From Globodera rostochiensis (Eukaryota > Nematoda > Chromadorea > Rhabditida > Heteroderidae): a stretch of DNA of 64,000 nucleotides. Position 1 is the stretch's first letter; the number at the start of each line of letters is the position of its first letter. Location: contig JAEVLN010000038.1 in assembly GCA_018350325.1 (NCBI GenBank), positions 62,001 to 126,000 on the forward strand. The letters run 5' to 3'. The translations under genes and the position numbers were made by a program. The notes beneath the pieces are model-generated. The model was not told the origin of the DNA. It saw only the letters and a program-made list of their open reading frames with translations, and searched no databases. Positions 48,753 through 61,029 of the stretch are shown here, one piece after another.

Positions 48753-49314
48753 TTGTTGTGCGAATCTGAAAATTAACAAAGAATTGAAATTTATTTTTAA
48801 AAAATCAAAATCTACAGACAAAATTTGTGTTGAAAGAATATTTGTGAGTTGTTAACAGCAAAAAAAAATTAGTGTTTTTATACGCAAACTAACAAAATTG
48901 GCGAAATATTGGTACCAATCAACATTTCGCCAAGGAATTATTTGCGGGAACGCGAATTTCAAAAAGTGTGGGACGCGTTGTTAAAGCGAGCGAACGAAAT
49001 GCTTGGAATTCGGAGTGTCTGAGAGTAGGTAGGTACCAGGGATGGTCGGAATTCCGATTTCCGACTTTTTTGGGGTCGGAATTCCGATTTCCGAAATTTT
49101 TTGAGGTCGGGATTCTTTGAAGTCGTCGGCTCCCATTCCTGGTAGGTGGTACCCGTGTTTTGAAATGTCTCGTCTGTACTGCTCCATCCCTGTGCCCTCC
49201 CTCACTGAACTTTGCCTCCCAAACTTTATTTGGACCCGCCCCCTTTTAACGAGCATTTTTTGCATGTTTTCCGACGCAATGATTTTTACGTATGCAGCAG
49301 CTGCCATTGACACA
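48753..49314. other. Divergent promoter region
   Basis: Between the repeat gene (-) and the kinase (+). It holds a short duplication of ggtcggaattccgatttccg at 49044-49100. The open frames here on both strands (48981-49340) carry no domain. Confidence 0.5.
48875..48882 (-). promoter_or_regulatory. Possible TATA box of the repeat gene
   Basis: On the minus strand the sequence reads tataaaaa in the context gcgtataaaaacac, about 123 bp before the ATG at 48752. Confidence 0.4.
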
Positions 49315-52296
49315 ATGCTGACGCCAGTAAGATCATCCAAATCGGCAACAACACTTCAACGTGACAGAAACAATGGCGGTGCCATTGGCATTGCTCCGTC
49401 GCGCCGAAAAAAACGGCGCAGCAGCGGCATTGGCAGTATCGATGACAGGTCGAAGATTGTTTAAAAAAGAATTTTCAGGAAACAAATAACGGTTGACTAT
49501 AACGAATTTTAAGAGAATCGGAGCTTTGATCATGTCGGAAATTTTCATAAAAATAATTCGACATTTGAAATGGATTGAAATTGAGAAAGCCTTTTTCGAA
49601 TTTTATATGAGAATGTCTGGATGACGTTTTAAACAATTTTCTGGGTTGAGTTTTGATACTTTTTTTTCAGCGGTTCAACTCCAAAATCGTCTCCGTCCAT
49701 TTCACCGTTGGAGCAGCACAACATTAACCATCGTCCTGTGGAGAGCGCGTCTTGCTCGGACTTGTTCATGACTTTTACGCCACCGTCGGCGCGTGAAAAG
49801 TCGACGAGGCGTTCGGATTTTGAGGTTTTTTTTAGTGATGATGCCTTTGAATTTTGTTTTTTAACAAATTTTGTATTTATTTTTGTTTAAAGCATCAACA
49901 TTATTACAACGACTCGCCGTTGTCGCCATCGCCGCCCCGGAGCGCGTCGCGCGAGGCGTTCAGCGGCACACTGAAAGCGATGGACGATTTTGAACTGCTT
50001 AAAGTGCTTGCGGAAGGCTTCTTTGGCACTGTGTACAAGGTTTGGTGGCAAAATGGTTTTTGGTTTGTTCTTTCCGAGCCCCCCTCCCCCCTTAAAAAAA
50101 TTGTTTTTTTAGGTTTGCTCTTTCCGAGCCCCCCTCCCCCCTTAAAAAAATTGTTTTTTTTTAAGTTAAAAGAAAAAAAGGCAGAAATTTTATGTTTCGG
50201 AAGCTCCCCTTTCCTCCTATTCCAAATGTTTTTGTAGCGCTTCTCAACAAATTTCTGGGAATTTTTAAATTTCCTCCACCGCCGACTGCTCTAAAAGGGG
50301 CTCCAAAAGGCAAAACCCGTAACCAGAATAGCAATTAAATTTTTTTTTCCCAAAGATTTGATTTAAGAAGCCAATTTTTTACAAAATTAAATTCAAAAAG
50401 TTTTTAAGGTGCGCGAGAAGGCCAATCCTTTGGCGGAGCCAATTGTGATGAAAGTGCCAATTATGCGGGACCAGCGGCCAAATTTAACGCACAAAAAGGA
50501 CAAAAAAGTGGCGGATTGGGAGGTGAAGATGCTCAACGAGTTGGCATCCCATCCGAACATTTTGCAATTCAAGTAAAATTACAAAAAATGAACGGCAGAA
50601 GAGTCATTGAAATCGATGTTTGTAAAATGCGAATGGTTTTTTGAGAAAAGAAATTTTTTTAATGTTATAAACATTTAAATTTCCCCCCCCCCCATTTGTG
50701 TGTTACGCATTCCCTGCAGAAAATTGATGAACGCAATTTGTTCCAAAGTTTTGAATTCTTTAGAAATTTGAGTTGATCCTGAAACTTGTTCTATAGTAGA
50801 AGGTTGAATTTTTTAATTTGTATCGAATTCCGATTCTTTTTGGACAACATTTTTGGCACAATTTGATTTTGTCCGTCAATTAATTGTCGCACTTTTCAGA
50901 GGCCTTTGCGTTGCACAAACCAGCGGCCATTGGCAACTGAATTTGCTGGTCGAATTTTGTGACGGCGGCACATTGCAGCAGGCAATTCTTGGCAAAAGTG
51001 AGCAACAACAGCAGCCGCCCGTGCCAATGCCGTGGCACCAAATTGCGCACATTGCACGGGACATCAGCGACGCGATGGCGTACATGCACGGCAAAGGGTT
51101 CTTTCACCGCGACTTGACCAGCATGGTTAGGAGGGCGGGGGGAGGGGCTTTGAATTTGGCAATAGTAAACTCGGCAACAAAAATCGGAGTAATTTTGATT
51201 TAGGCAACAAATTTACACCAAAAACACGGGAGTTTTATGTGAATTTACACAAAATTTGGAGTTTAACCAATCCTTTTTTAGAATGTGCTTCTCAAATCGT
51301 CGACATCGGCGTCCACCAGCAGCGGCGGCACGTGTGCCATGCCGCCGAACGCGAAGGCGGTTGTTGCCGACTTTGGGCTGGCCACGCGGATTCCCGTCGA
51401 TGCGTCCGTCAGACTGCAACAGGTGGGCACCACGGACTGGAAGGCGCCGGAGGTGCTCAGCGAGCAGTTCTACAATGAAAAAGTTTGTGGCACAAAAGAA
51501 TTTTGAATACTTATAATAATGTGTAAAATGTTCTCAGTCCGATTTGTTCTCTTTTGGCATTATTTTGTGCCAAATGATTGCCGCCACTGATGCCGACCCG
51601 GACAAAGGCGTGTTCCGCACCAAACAGTTTGGCATTGTGAGTGAAAAAAGCCGCAGCTCTGGCACTTTTTCCCCCGAATTTTTGTAAACGGCAAAAAAAA
51701 AAAAACTCAAATTTAAGCTTTTTTGAAACAAATTTGTGTTTTAATATTTCAAAATTTTTTTTACAAAATTTGTTTAAGGATTTTGCCGAATTCTGCGAAC
51801 AAAAGTGCCCAAAGGATGTGCCGGTGGAACTCTTAAAGTGCGCTAAAATGTGCTGTCGCGTGAGTTGTTTTTTATTTATTTGTCTGTTTTTTCTGGGTCA
51901 AATTTTAATTGCCTATTTTTGAATGCTAATCGATCGGTGTTTTGTTTCTGATTAGTTTGACGGAGTCCCCGAAAAAACAAACCCAAAAAATTTTTGAGTT
52001 TTATTTTTTGTGAATATTTTCTCCTTATTTTGCATTTACAGTTCACGCCCGCAAAGCGCCCGTCATTTTCGGCACTTTTGCAACGCATTTCTGTGCAAAT
52101 CATTCCCAGCTTGGACGACGACAACAACGGCGGCGACGAGTACAACGATGATAATGGGCCATTTGTGCTCGTCCGCAACGGTGCCCGCGTTAACCACAAC
52201 AACAACAACGCCTCGCCATCATCATCAACAACAAGGACGACGACCCCAACGCGTTGCTGTACTGCTCGGTCTCCATGTCGTTCTTCAACTACTTAA
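49315..52296 (+). CDS. TESK/LIMK-like protein kinase
   Basis: Dual-specificity-type kinase of the TESK branch, which phosphorylates cofilin and controls actin turnover. Exons 49315-49448, 49671-49824, 49893-50039, 50409-50572, 50900-51125, 51282-51482, 51538-51636, 51779-51859 and 52042-52296 give 486 residues. After a Ser-rich N-terminus (about 110 residues) come the Gly loop LAEGFFGTVYKV (TESK: GSGFFSEVYKV), VMKV with the ATP-binding Lys, HPNILQFKGLCV, LLVEFCDGGTL, FFHRDLTSMNVLL (HRDLTSxN is the TESK signature), VVADFGLA with DFG, VGTTDWKAPEV, YNEKSDLFSFGIILCQMIA, and AKRPSFSALLQRI at the end of the domain. The C-terminal tail is Asn/Ser/Thr-rich. All catalytic residues are present. No LIM or PDZ domains are seen upstream, which separates it from LIMK. 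The ATG at 49315 is chosen by phase; an upstream exon is possible. Confidence 0.9.
50041..50163. repeat. About 57-bp direct repeat, 2 copies
   Basis: ctttccgagcccccctcccc, then a poly-A/T stretch, is repeated back to back in kinase intron 3. Confidence 0.85.
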
Positions 52297-53389
52297 AAAT
52301 GATGTTGATGCCACGTTCTCGCCACGCCATGAACATGCGCATATATTCTATAGTACTCACCTAATTTTGTCATGCCAAAAGGGTTGCTCGAATTTTTAGC
52401 CCGCCAAAACAAATTTAAAAAAAAACAAAACGAATTCACTGATATGGCATTTTGTTTTGGAAATTAGGCGAGCAAGTTTCATATTTTGGCATTGGCACCT
52501 CCTCACTTTCATACGCAACGCCACACATTCCTTCCGTCCATTCGTGGCCATAAATAATCCCAGAACTCGTCGCGATTGTCGTCGCTTATTCTCTCTCATT
52601 TTTTTTTGTTCTGTTTGGCAAAGAGTGCAAAATTTTTGTCCAAAAATCCATTTTTGCGTGCCTTCCGTCGCCGACTTCCGATCGATCCATCAATCCATCG
52701 ATTGATCACTTTTCTTTTAATCACAAAATTATTTTAATTTCTACTCACTTCGACGTGCGTGCGTGCGTGCGTGCACACAAAACTTTCATTCACTTACACA
52801 ACGTTTTTTGTTTTTTGTATTTGTTGAGACCAAAAAACATTCCCAAATTTTTTGTTGTCGTCACTTATACCCCCCCCCCACACTTTCTCATTACTCGCAT
52901 TGTTCTCGCCTCGCTTTTGATGATGATCTTAATATAACCAAACACAACAACAACAACTCCATCATTATTATCTCTTTCACACAAACAAACAAATATATAG
53001 TACAACGCATAAAATGGAAAACTTTTTTTTTGAAATTTGGATTTTGTTTTTTCATTTTTTTAAAAAATTTGGCAACAATTTGATATTTTGGTTGGCCGTG
53101 ACGCTTTTCGTTTCCGCTTCTTTCCAAATGTTTGTGGGAATTTTCTGCAATTTTAAAACAAACGAATTGAATCTCGAAAAGTTTAATAGTGCCAAACTCA
53201 AATTGTTGTGCCGCCATTATACAGACGCCGATGAATAAAATTTAAAAAATCGAATTTTGCTTGCCCAATTAAGAACATTTAATTTTTTGATTCAATTCCT
53301 TCTCTGAATAATTAAAATATGTTTTGGTGATGCAAATTGTTTGGCCAAAAGTGTCACAACACGCGGCACATTCATTTTTCTCCCATCAT
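52297..53389. other. Intergenic; one doubtful 74-codon ORF
   Basis: A gcgtgcgt microrepeat is at 52755-52774. The frame at 53014-53238 (plus) starts MENFFFEIW, has a hydrophobic stretch and ends CRHYTDADE; there is no family or splice context, so it is not annotated as a gene. Confidence 0.45.
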
Positions 53390-54124
53390 TCAAGCAATTG
53401 TGACCGTCAGAATATAGCCGGCCAACGGCAAGTACGTCTTCAGATAGGGCCCGATCAGCGGAGTGCATCTGAACAAAAGCATTGGGAGGCCGATCGGAAC
53501 TTGGGGCACTTTGGATCAGCGTCATTCATTGGGCCAATAATTTGGGTGGGTTTTTGCCGGGGGGGGGCGCTTATTTGTTAGCCGTGTTGTGTCTCTCCCG
53601 AAATCTGTCGGTCCAGCCATCGACATGGAAATTTAATCCTTTTTAGGGCTTGAGAATCTGGGACCCTTAGAAGGCGTACGTATCAGAGATCAGACTGAGG
53701 ACCAATCGAGATTTTGATCGAAATCTCGTCGAGATTTGAATCGAGAATCTCGATCGGTTATTCCTCCGAGTTTCAACTTTGGGCACAAATTCTGATGCTT
53801 TAATTCATTTTAAATGCCTCCGGGGTGCATAAATGTTTTTGAAAGTTTTTTTGTTCTAATTTGGCCATATTCCTCCTGCAATATATATTTTTGAGTGTTT
53901 AACACATGCACTTACAGAATGTAGTCGACCAACCACCAGTACACCTTAATATAAGGGAAAAACAATATGTTGAGGCTTAGAAGATTTTTTTTTTGAAAAT
54001 TCCCTCTGGCGGAATTTTTCAAAAAATTCGCGAGGCGCGAGCTTCAAGCATTGCTTTTATATGTTACACGACTTGCCTTGAACTGAAAGCGGCCCCATGA
54101 CAGACGAACGGGGCCCCCGACGTC
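53390..54124 (-). CDS. Unidentified hydrophobic protein, C-terminal exons
   Basis: Three short exons fit together: 54124-54077 (GGPVRLSWGRFQFK), 53944-53916 (VYWWLVDYIL) and 53468-53390 (CTPLIGPYLKTYLPLAGYIL, then TVTIA and stop). Phases agree, but the first donor would be GC (aag|gcaagt). The result looks like the membrane-rich end of a protein, with Trp- and Tyr-rich segments. A possible first exon (start MNSARRVSVSLFFLLLLS at about 54320, signal-peptide-like) could join in phase at about 54263. An alternative phase gives a tiny Cys-containing secreted peptide instead. Family not recognised; it may be a fragment. Confidence 0.3.
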
Positions 54125-54467
54125 CTGTGGAAATAGGGGAATTTAAAACCCTTCGCTGGTGCCAATAAATTTATAGGCATTCTTTTTGAGTCCCTACACA
54201 AATGCCTCCCCCCGGGGTACGTCTTGAACATCTTCTTCGTATCTCCAAAAACAGACAATTTCCGTAGTTCCGACAACAACAACAAAAAGAACAAGGAAAC
54301 AGAAACCCGGCGGGCAGAATTCATGTTGTGCCAATTTTGATTTTCAAAAATTGTGCCATTCCGTTGCGTCCGTTTTGTCTCATCCCCCCCCCCCCCCCGT
54401 GGGGCCAATCTTCTGACCACTTGTCCTTTGTCCATTATTTGTTGCGTTCGTTGAACCGCCTTAATTT

Positions 54468-57400
54468 TTAAAATTTTTTTTTCAAAATTCTATTTAACAT
54501 TTTTTGCACCTCCGGGTCACATGTTCGTCCGTCCCGCTTTGTGAAGTAGAAGCCGAACCTTGCCAGCTGTTGAAGTTTGGCTGAAATTTATTTGTACGGA
54601 ATTTACAAAAAAAAAATTTTGCCAAAAAAATTTTGTCCGACGCGTTCACTAACTTTTCCCGTCCGTCTCACAGTCCAACTGGATCACATGCGGTGCATTC
54701 CGTTGGTCCGTGTACATCCATTCCCAACTGTTCGCAATTCTGAAAAGCGAATTTAGCGGAATTGCATTGATCTCGGCACGATTTATTGACAATCTTTCGG
54801 CACTGAACCCATCGAAAGTCCCTCTCCCCCCAAAATGCCATCGTTAATTATATCGAATATCAATCAAAACTGCCGCGAATTTATTCACAATCCGGACAAA
54901 GTGCCGAACAACTCTGCTTGTTTCGGCATCGGAGATGTCGAGAATGGGTTTTGGCAAAGAATGATTTTGATTTCCAAAGGACCTGAGTCGAGAATTGGGC
55001 CCGGGACTCAACACTGAGAGTCGTCCCTGACCTCCCGATCCCCGACAGCACCGTATTCGACAATCTCGACGATTTGTATTTCCCCGACCCCCCCCCCCCC
55101 CCCCCAACTGTCAACCCCGACAAGTCCCGATCCCCGACTTTTGCCTCCCCGAACGTCGGGGAGGCAAAACCATACACTTTAAACAGCACAAAACTGTGCC
55201 ACGCCGTGCGGACAAACTTGTGTGGGATGAATGCGCATTTTGGCGTTTCCCATGTGTTGCATTGGTGAATCATGATGCCTGAAATTTGAGTTTGGCATTT
55301 TGTGTGTGCCAACTTTTCCACTGCCGATGCCGGCCGCCGACTAACTGACCCATGTCCGGCGCGTACCAGTGCGCCAGTTTGTCCGCCACCGCCTCAAAAA
55401 AGGCGTGCGTCTGATTGTTGGCACGTATGAAGAAATTGGCACCTCAAAATTATTGTTTTTTGAAAATTTTAAGAGAGGTGCCCCCTCCCGAGCAGTAGCA
55501 GAACCAGAAAAAATCGGGATTTAGGCTTCTGAAAAGCCCCCCCCCCCTCCGAGCTCTGGGCCTTGTGAATTTCAAGCAGTAACAGAAATTAGAGAAAAAA
55601 AGGGTACCGTTTACCCATCCGGCCCGTTGGCTGTGTTTGCCGTGCCCAACTTGGTCAAACAACAGGTCGTAGTGCTGCTGTTGCTGCCCAATGTCGTCAT
55701 TGTCGTTGATGTTGTCCATGTTGTCCTCCAGGTTCAGCTCGAAAAGGTTGCGCCTCCAGAAGGTGTCCTGCTGCATGAACCACACCGATTTGCCCCGCTT
55801 GATCAGTGCCACCGCCAAGTTGGCACGCAAAATGTAGATCTGTTGTGTTGCGGGGGGAGAATTGAGTGAAATTTGTTTGTCTTGTTCGAGAGTCTCGAAC
55901 GAGAAAAGTCTGGGGTTTTTTTGGGTCTCGAGTCTCGGGGGGGGGGGGTCAAGTCCGGCCCCTCAGGGGGTGATATGTCGACGGGGGTTGGGCAAAAAGT
56001 GCAATTTTATTATTCTTTATTATTAAATTTAAGGTCAGCCAATGCCCTTCTCGCTGTCCGATGTGTATCAGCTGAGGCAGCAGCTCTCAAACTGTGCCCT
56101 CCCGTTGTCCGATGCTGACTTTGGCATTTTTGCCAGCCGCCTGCAAGCACTGATGGCCTCATTGGACGACGGCGACCAACAATGTAAGGCGCGCGGCACA
56201 AGCACTGATCAAAACAATCTGATCGTTGATCAAGCAACTAACTACTCACATTCTCGGGATGTAATCAGACACTGGAACATTGAATTCTTTTTAATCGTTG
56301 ATCATAATCTGATGGACGATTTGAATCACGACTCTGTGTTTGTTGACTGACTGATCAGATCCTTGGGAAAACCCGTTGAGATCAGAGAATCTGTTCATTT
56401 TGATACATTCAAGCAGACCAGCAGCATCAAACCACTGACGCCCAACCGTTTCCAATCGCCGACACGCCCCTGCGGCGCTCTCTTCTGGCAACATTTTGGC
56501 GTTTTGTCCAGTTGGATTGGATTCAAAACAAGTTCAAACATCTCGGCCACCCATTGAGCTCGCAGATTTGTACCTTCATTTTTGTTAGCATGCGCAATGC
56601 CACATTCACTAACGGTAGAACTTCGGGTAGCATTTTTGGGAGGTCCAAGACTCTGATCCGAGTCTCGACAAACCTCGAGATTTTGCCATTCTTTTTTTAA
56701 GAATTTTTTTTTGTAAATTCCAAAATAGGCTCCAAATCATTTTAACCTTAAAAAATAATTCGAAAATTACTTTTTTAGATAGAATTTGGTTTGGCGGCGT
56801 TTCGCGCATTCGAACTTTTGCGTCCGCCGATTTGGCGGCAGCCCATTCGGAGCAGCGGCAGCGGCGGCATTCATCACCAATTGCTGCTGCCGACGACCGG
56901 ACGCCAATGCGTCAAAACAGCGTCGCATATTTTGCATTGGGCCTCACTTTGATCGGATTTCAAGAAAACATTGAAGGTCCGCCCCCCCCCCCCCAATTTT
57001 TATGGAAATCGATCAGTTTTTGTAATCAAAAATGATCAGCAGGTCACCCACCGATTCCGATTAGTTCAAATGATCAAGAATCGGTCCCAGTCATTTTTTG
57101 AGTGATCAAAAAAGCGCCAGATCATTTATGTAGCTCTGATCAGGTCCTGATTAGAGTAGGGGACCGATCGAGATTCATGTCAAAATAAGCATTTAAAAAA
57201 TTAGTTGATCAGGATCTGACTGACTCATTTATAAAGATCAGACAGTGTCTGATCAGTTATTCAAAAATGATCACCGATCAGTCATGATCAATGGTGTGTC
57301 TCTCATCAAATTGACCCTTTTCACAGAAATTGTTCCGCTCGACAATCTCCGTCAGTTTTTGACGAAGCTGGACGAAATGTTTGTCGGGTCGTCCAACATT

Positions 57401-59632
57401 TTCATGGATGCACTGCTCGAGAACGACGAGCGCTGTCTACAGACAATGACCGCAATTCAACGGATCAACTCGAACATTTTTTGCACAAATTCGTTGGACG
57501 TGTCAACAGCGCTTGCGCCGGACATTTTGGCACTTTCATTGCTGCGCAAAATCCATTTTGACCCGCTGGTAGGGGGGGTAGACGATTTCAAATTGTTGGC
57601 ATAACTGATCAGATCCTATCCGAAGTGATCAGATTAATTTTCTTAGGTCGTGATCGATTGGGTGAGCTCCGAGCCCGAGCTGTCCTTTGTGTTCCTCAAG
57701 CAGTTCAGCCATCGACTTGCCCAACTGCAACCACATGAACTGCTTCAACTTTGTGCCGTCTACATCAAAATGCCAAACTCCGAAAGTGCTGTTGCTGATG
57801 AATGCCGTTTTGAGCTTGTCAGACAACCAACAAATTCATCAACAACAACAACTGCGCAGCAGCAAAATGACGACGACCACAATTTTATGCATTTTGAAAT
57901 TGAAGAATTGCACGGCCAGCAAATTGTGCGGAAAAGTGTTGCCGTCCCAACAAAAACGAACGTATGAAATGCCGCGGCATATTTCAGATTTTGGCACCAG
58001 AAATTATCGATTTTTAAAATTTTCTTAAAAGAGTTTGGACCGATCCCGAACATTATTTGAGTCCGGATTTCCAAATTTGGGAAGTTGGAGAACGTTCTGT
58101 TTTGTGAATTCTGCTTCTTTCAGCACCTAATCCATCAACGACGGCACTGCACGGACTGTTTGCCGGAATGTTCTGCGGACGAATTGTGCCAAAAAGTGAC
58201 GACATTCAGTGCCGAACTCGGGCAGAAATTGCAGAAACTTGCGAAGAAGCACTTGCATTTCCCAGCAAAGTCAATTTGTGCCAATTTGCAAATGTTTTTG
58301 GACAATTCGCATCCCCCCGGGCGTTGATTTGGCAATTATAATTTCCCCCAAATTTTGTTGCTGTTTTGACATATTTTAATTCCTTTTGAATAAAATATTT
58401 CAATCAAAATTTATTCACCGTTTGATAGGCCCCCTCGGCGAAGCTGAACGGCGTCTGCAATGTTTGGGACGGATTTTTTGAGAAAAAAAAATGTTTTCAA
58501 ATTTTTTACATAAAGACTCGGCGTGGGCCAATGGAACAGGCGCACATTGGGCCAATGCCGGCTGAGTACGTCCCGCGCTCTGTCGTCCAATGTGACAACT
58601 GTCAAAAATGGGGGGGGGGAGGAATTTTTTTTTGTTTTTTAAGAATTTTTGGAAGAGTTTTCTGTGCCTTCCGAAGCCGTGGTTTTTGAGTTTTAAAATT
58701 CGAAATGTGAAGCGCCGTTTTGAGCGCCCACCAATTTGTTTCCGGGGGTCGCACTTTCCTACTAAAGCGGCCAAAAAACCGCAATCTCGAGATTTTTAGA
58801 GAGTTTCGATCGAAATCTCGATCGATCGGTCGGTTCTTGAGTGCTTTCTCTACCCCTAACTGTTCAAAAATGATAATCTATTTCTTTTCATAAATGATAA
58901 TCTATTTCTTTTCATTTAAATGAATCCTTTTTTTGTTAAATGTTATTTCTTTTTTTAATTTTATTTTTTGTATCTCACATATGAACCGCTCGTGCACGCC
59001 CGGGAACATTTGCGTATTGCACAAGAAGTTGAACGTCATGTTCAGCGCGTGCTGGTTCAGCCTGCACACGCAACAAAAAAAGCATTTAAAAATGTTTATT
59101 AATTAAATTAACATATTAAACAATAATGTTTGCGCGCACATTAGCAGCGCGGGCGGCCGCCGGTCGCCCTCAATTTGGAGCAGTAGTTGCTGAAACTGGG
59201 TGGACTGCTCAATGGATGCCAACGACACGGTGTCCGCATGCGCTTTCACGTAGCGCAGTGCGGCAACTGCTGCCCGTGTCTTGCGCACAATCAAACTGAA
59301 AAAGCGGCAATTTTTGTTGGCATTCCAAAAGTGTGCCGAATTCCCTCAAATTCTTTTTCTAGGACAACAGCACTAATGGACAAAATCTCTAATCGCCAAA
59401 AAGCGGACAAAATCGATTAGTGCGTTTGTCCGCTTTTAAGTTATTAGTCATTTTGTCTATTAGTGATTTGTCCTTATTGACCGGTTTTTGTCCGCTTTTA
59501 AGCTATTAGTCATTTTGTCTATTAGTGATTTTGTCCGCTTTTAAGCTATAAGTCATTTTGTCCTGCCACGTTCAAACCAAGCACTCACACTCCGATGATG
59601 AACCAGAATGCATAGGAGATGTAGATCAACAT
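54468..59632 (-). CDS. Nucleotide-diphospho-sugar transferase (PF03407-like), type II membrane
   Basis: Golgi-type glycosyltransferase-like protein. Exons 59632-59589, 59295-59140, 59061-58979, 58598-58510, 58454-58419, 55839-55608, 55442-55350, 55278-55176, 54739-54672 and 54580-54468 give 338 residues in phase. The N-terminal helix MLIYISYAFWFIIGVLIVRK is a signal anchor. Then come LNQHALNMTFNFLC, VTLDDRARDVLSRHWPNVRL, FAEGAYQT, IYILRANLAVALIKRGKSVW (family: RaxLalaLLerGydVl), WFMQQDTFWRRN (DxD-like position), YDLLFDQVGHGKHSQRAGWV, FFIRANNQTHAFFEAVADKL, MIHQCNTWETPKCAFIPHKF and a C-terminal part with NSWEWMYTDQRNAPHVIQLD. Family recognition rests on the middle block and the AGW(V/I)NG strand. 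The 2.6-kb intron between exons 5 and 6 contains a whole plus-strand gene. Confidence 0.8.
56042..58327 (+). CDS. Lines (LINS1)-like protein, nested in an intron
   Basis: Exons 56042-56183, 56779-56976, 57327-57568, 57647-57961 and 58124-58327 give 366 residues in phase. Blocks similar to Lines proteins: FLTKLDEMFVGSSNIFMDAL and LLENDERCLQTM (N-terminal repeat region), VVIDWVSSEPELSFVFLKQF (Lines: LIDWL...FLxYxLxxL), and a C-terminal helix LGQKLQKLAKKHLHFPA resembling the conserved LxxLxxKxLFPYNP end domain. Drosophila Lines acts downstream of Wingless/Hedgehog signalling; the vertebrate protein is linked to neurodevelopment. The middle has a Thr/Gln/Asp-rich insertion. The gene lies entirely in the fifth intron of the glycosyltransferase gene, on the opposite strand, with less than 100 bp to the nearest host exon at the right. 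Start chosen as first ATG after a plausible acceptor. Family call is moderate. Confidence 0.6.
59400..59560. repeat. About 50-bp repeat, 3 copies
   Basis: Copies of gtccgcttttaagctattag and tcattttgtctattagtgat, in the first intron of the glycosyltransferase gene. Confidence 0.85.
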
Positions 59633-59919
59633 GCTTAAATTCGGCGGGGGCAACGCTTACAAAATTTAATTAATTTAATTTTTTTTTGCCCCACCGATAC
59701 AGCCGCGGGGGCAGCAACCGTTTGGCATACGTGCTGGGCATGATGAGGCGCAATTGCCTCTTCGATGCTAGCGCAAATCTGGAAGTTCGTGTGCTGACTT
59801 AAAACCTTCAAATTCGGGTTGGACACCCCGACATTCGGGGAGTGAAAAGTCGGGGTTGAAAGGGTCGGGGAATTACAAATTGTCGGGGACGGTTCTGTTA
59901 GGTTCGGGTTGAGGATAGG

Positions 59920-60090
59920 TCCAAAATAGTCGGGGATCGGGGTCGGAGATTGGTCCAAAATCGTCGGGGATCGGGGTCGGGGATTGGTCCAAAATAGTCG
60001 GGGATCGGGGTCGGGGATTGGTCCAAAATCGTCGGGGATCGGGGTCGGGGATTGGTCCAAAATAGTCGGGGATCGGGATTGGGGTGCCAA
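59920..60090. repeat. 33-bp minisatellite, about 5 copies
   Basis: Units of gatcggggtcggggattggt then ccaaaatcgtcgg; the long minus-strand frame across it is a repeat artefact. Confidence 0.93.
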
Positions 60091-61029
60091 CCCTACTCAA
60101 ATCCTTGCATTTATAGGACAACCGAGCGCCGGGACAATTCAGCACTGCTGATCAGTTATGATCAACAGCAATGTGAATTGTCACGGACCGATGCATGCAA
60201 AACAACACACACACCTCTGAATTTCGGTGCCCTCCTCTTCTTTCGTCTCTGTTGTACTGCTCCGTGTCGCCGCTGACGGTGTCCATGTGCCGGTGCCGTT
60301 CATTTTTGTGTCCAGTTTGTGCCGTGGCGTCATGTCTAGAATCGGTGTGTGCAAAAGACATGTTCAAAATGACCCTGCTGAACTGTCATGCAAACACGGT
60401 GTGGATGTCGTTGGCACTTCCGCCGTGTTGGCATTTTTGTCCCCTCCGGCGTCGGCGGCATGTTCAATGGCGGAGGCCGGTGCCGTGCGGCGTCGCACAT
60501 TGGTGCCGTCGACGGATGTCGGCTGTTTGGTCATTTTTGTGTGGAATGATTTGATGGTGTGTCCGTGCCGCTATATTTTTTTGGCTTAAAAAATGTAAAA
60601 AGGAAAGCCTCCCAAGCCTATCCATCTGATCATCATAATTATGATCAGAGCTTAACAAATGCTGAACTATGGAGCTGATCAATGTACAAGAAGCCAATCT
60701 TACATAATTGGATAACTCAGAAAATCTGATCACAATTGCATCCAGTTTAGAAGATCAGAGACCAAATGGGTTGGAAACTGATCAGATCACTTCGAATCGG
60801 GGATCCCCGTCCACGCTGGCGCCCTTATTTACAAAAGAAATGGCGTCGCGACCGCCGATCAGTGGATGAGATCAGTCAGCAACAGCTGAAGGAAAGGGTC
60901 AACCCCCGAGGGCAATTGATTCGGGAGGAGACGAACGGGCGGAAATCATAATAAAGTTAGTTGGCGGTTGTTAAACCGCAAACACTGGACGATGTGAGTG
61001 AAGACGGGCAAGAAGAAAGGAAGAAGAAG

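Noticed and set aside
59635..60145. Pro-rich minus-strand frames of 151 and 90 codons
   Set aside because: Produced by the 33-bp minisatellite.
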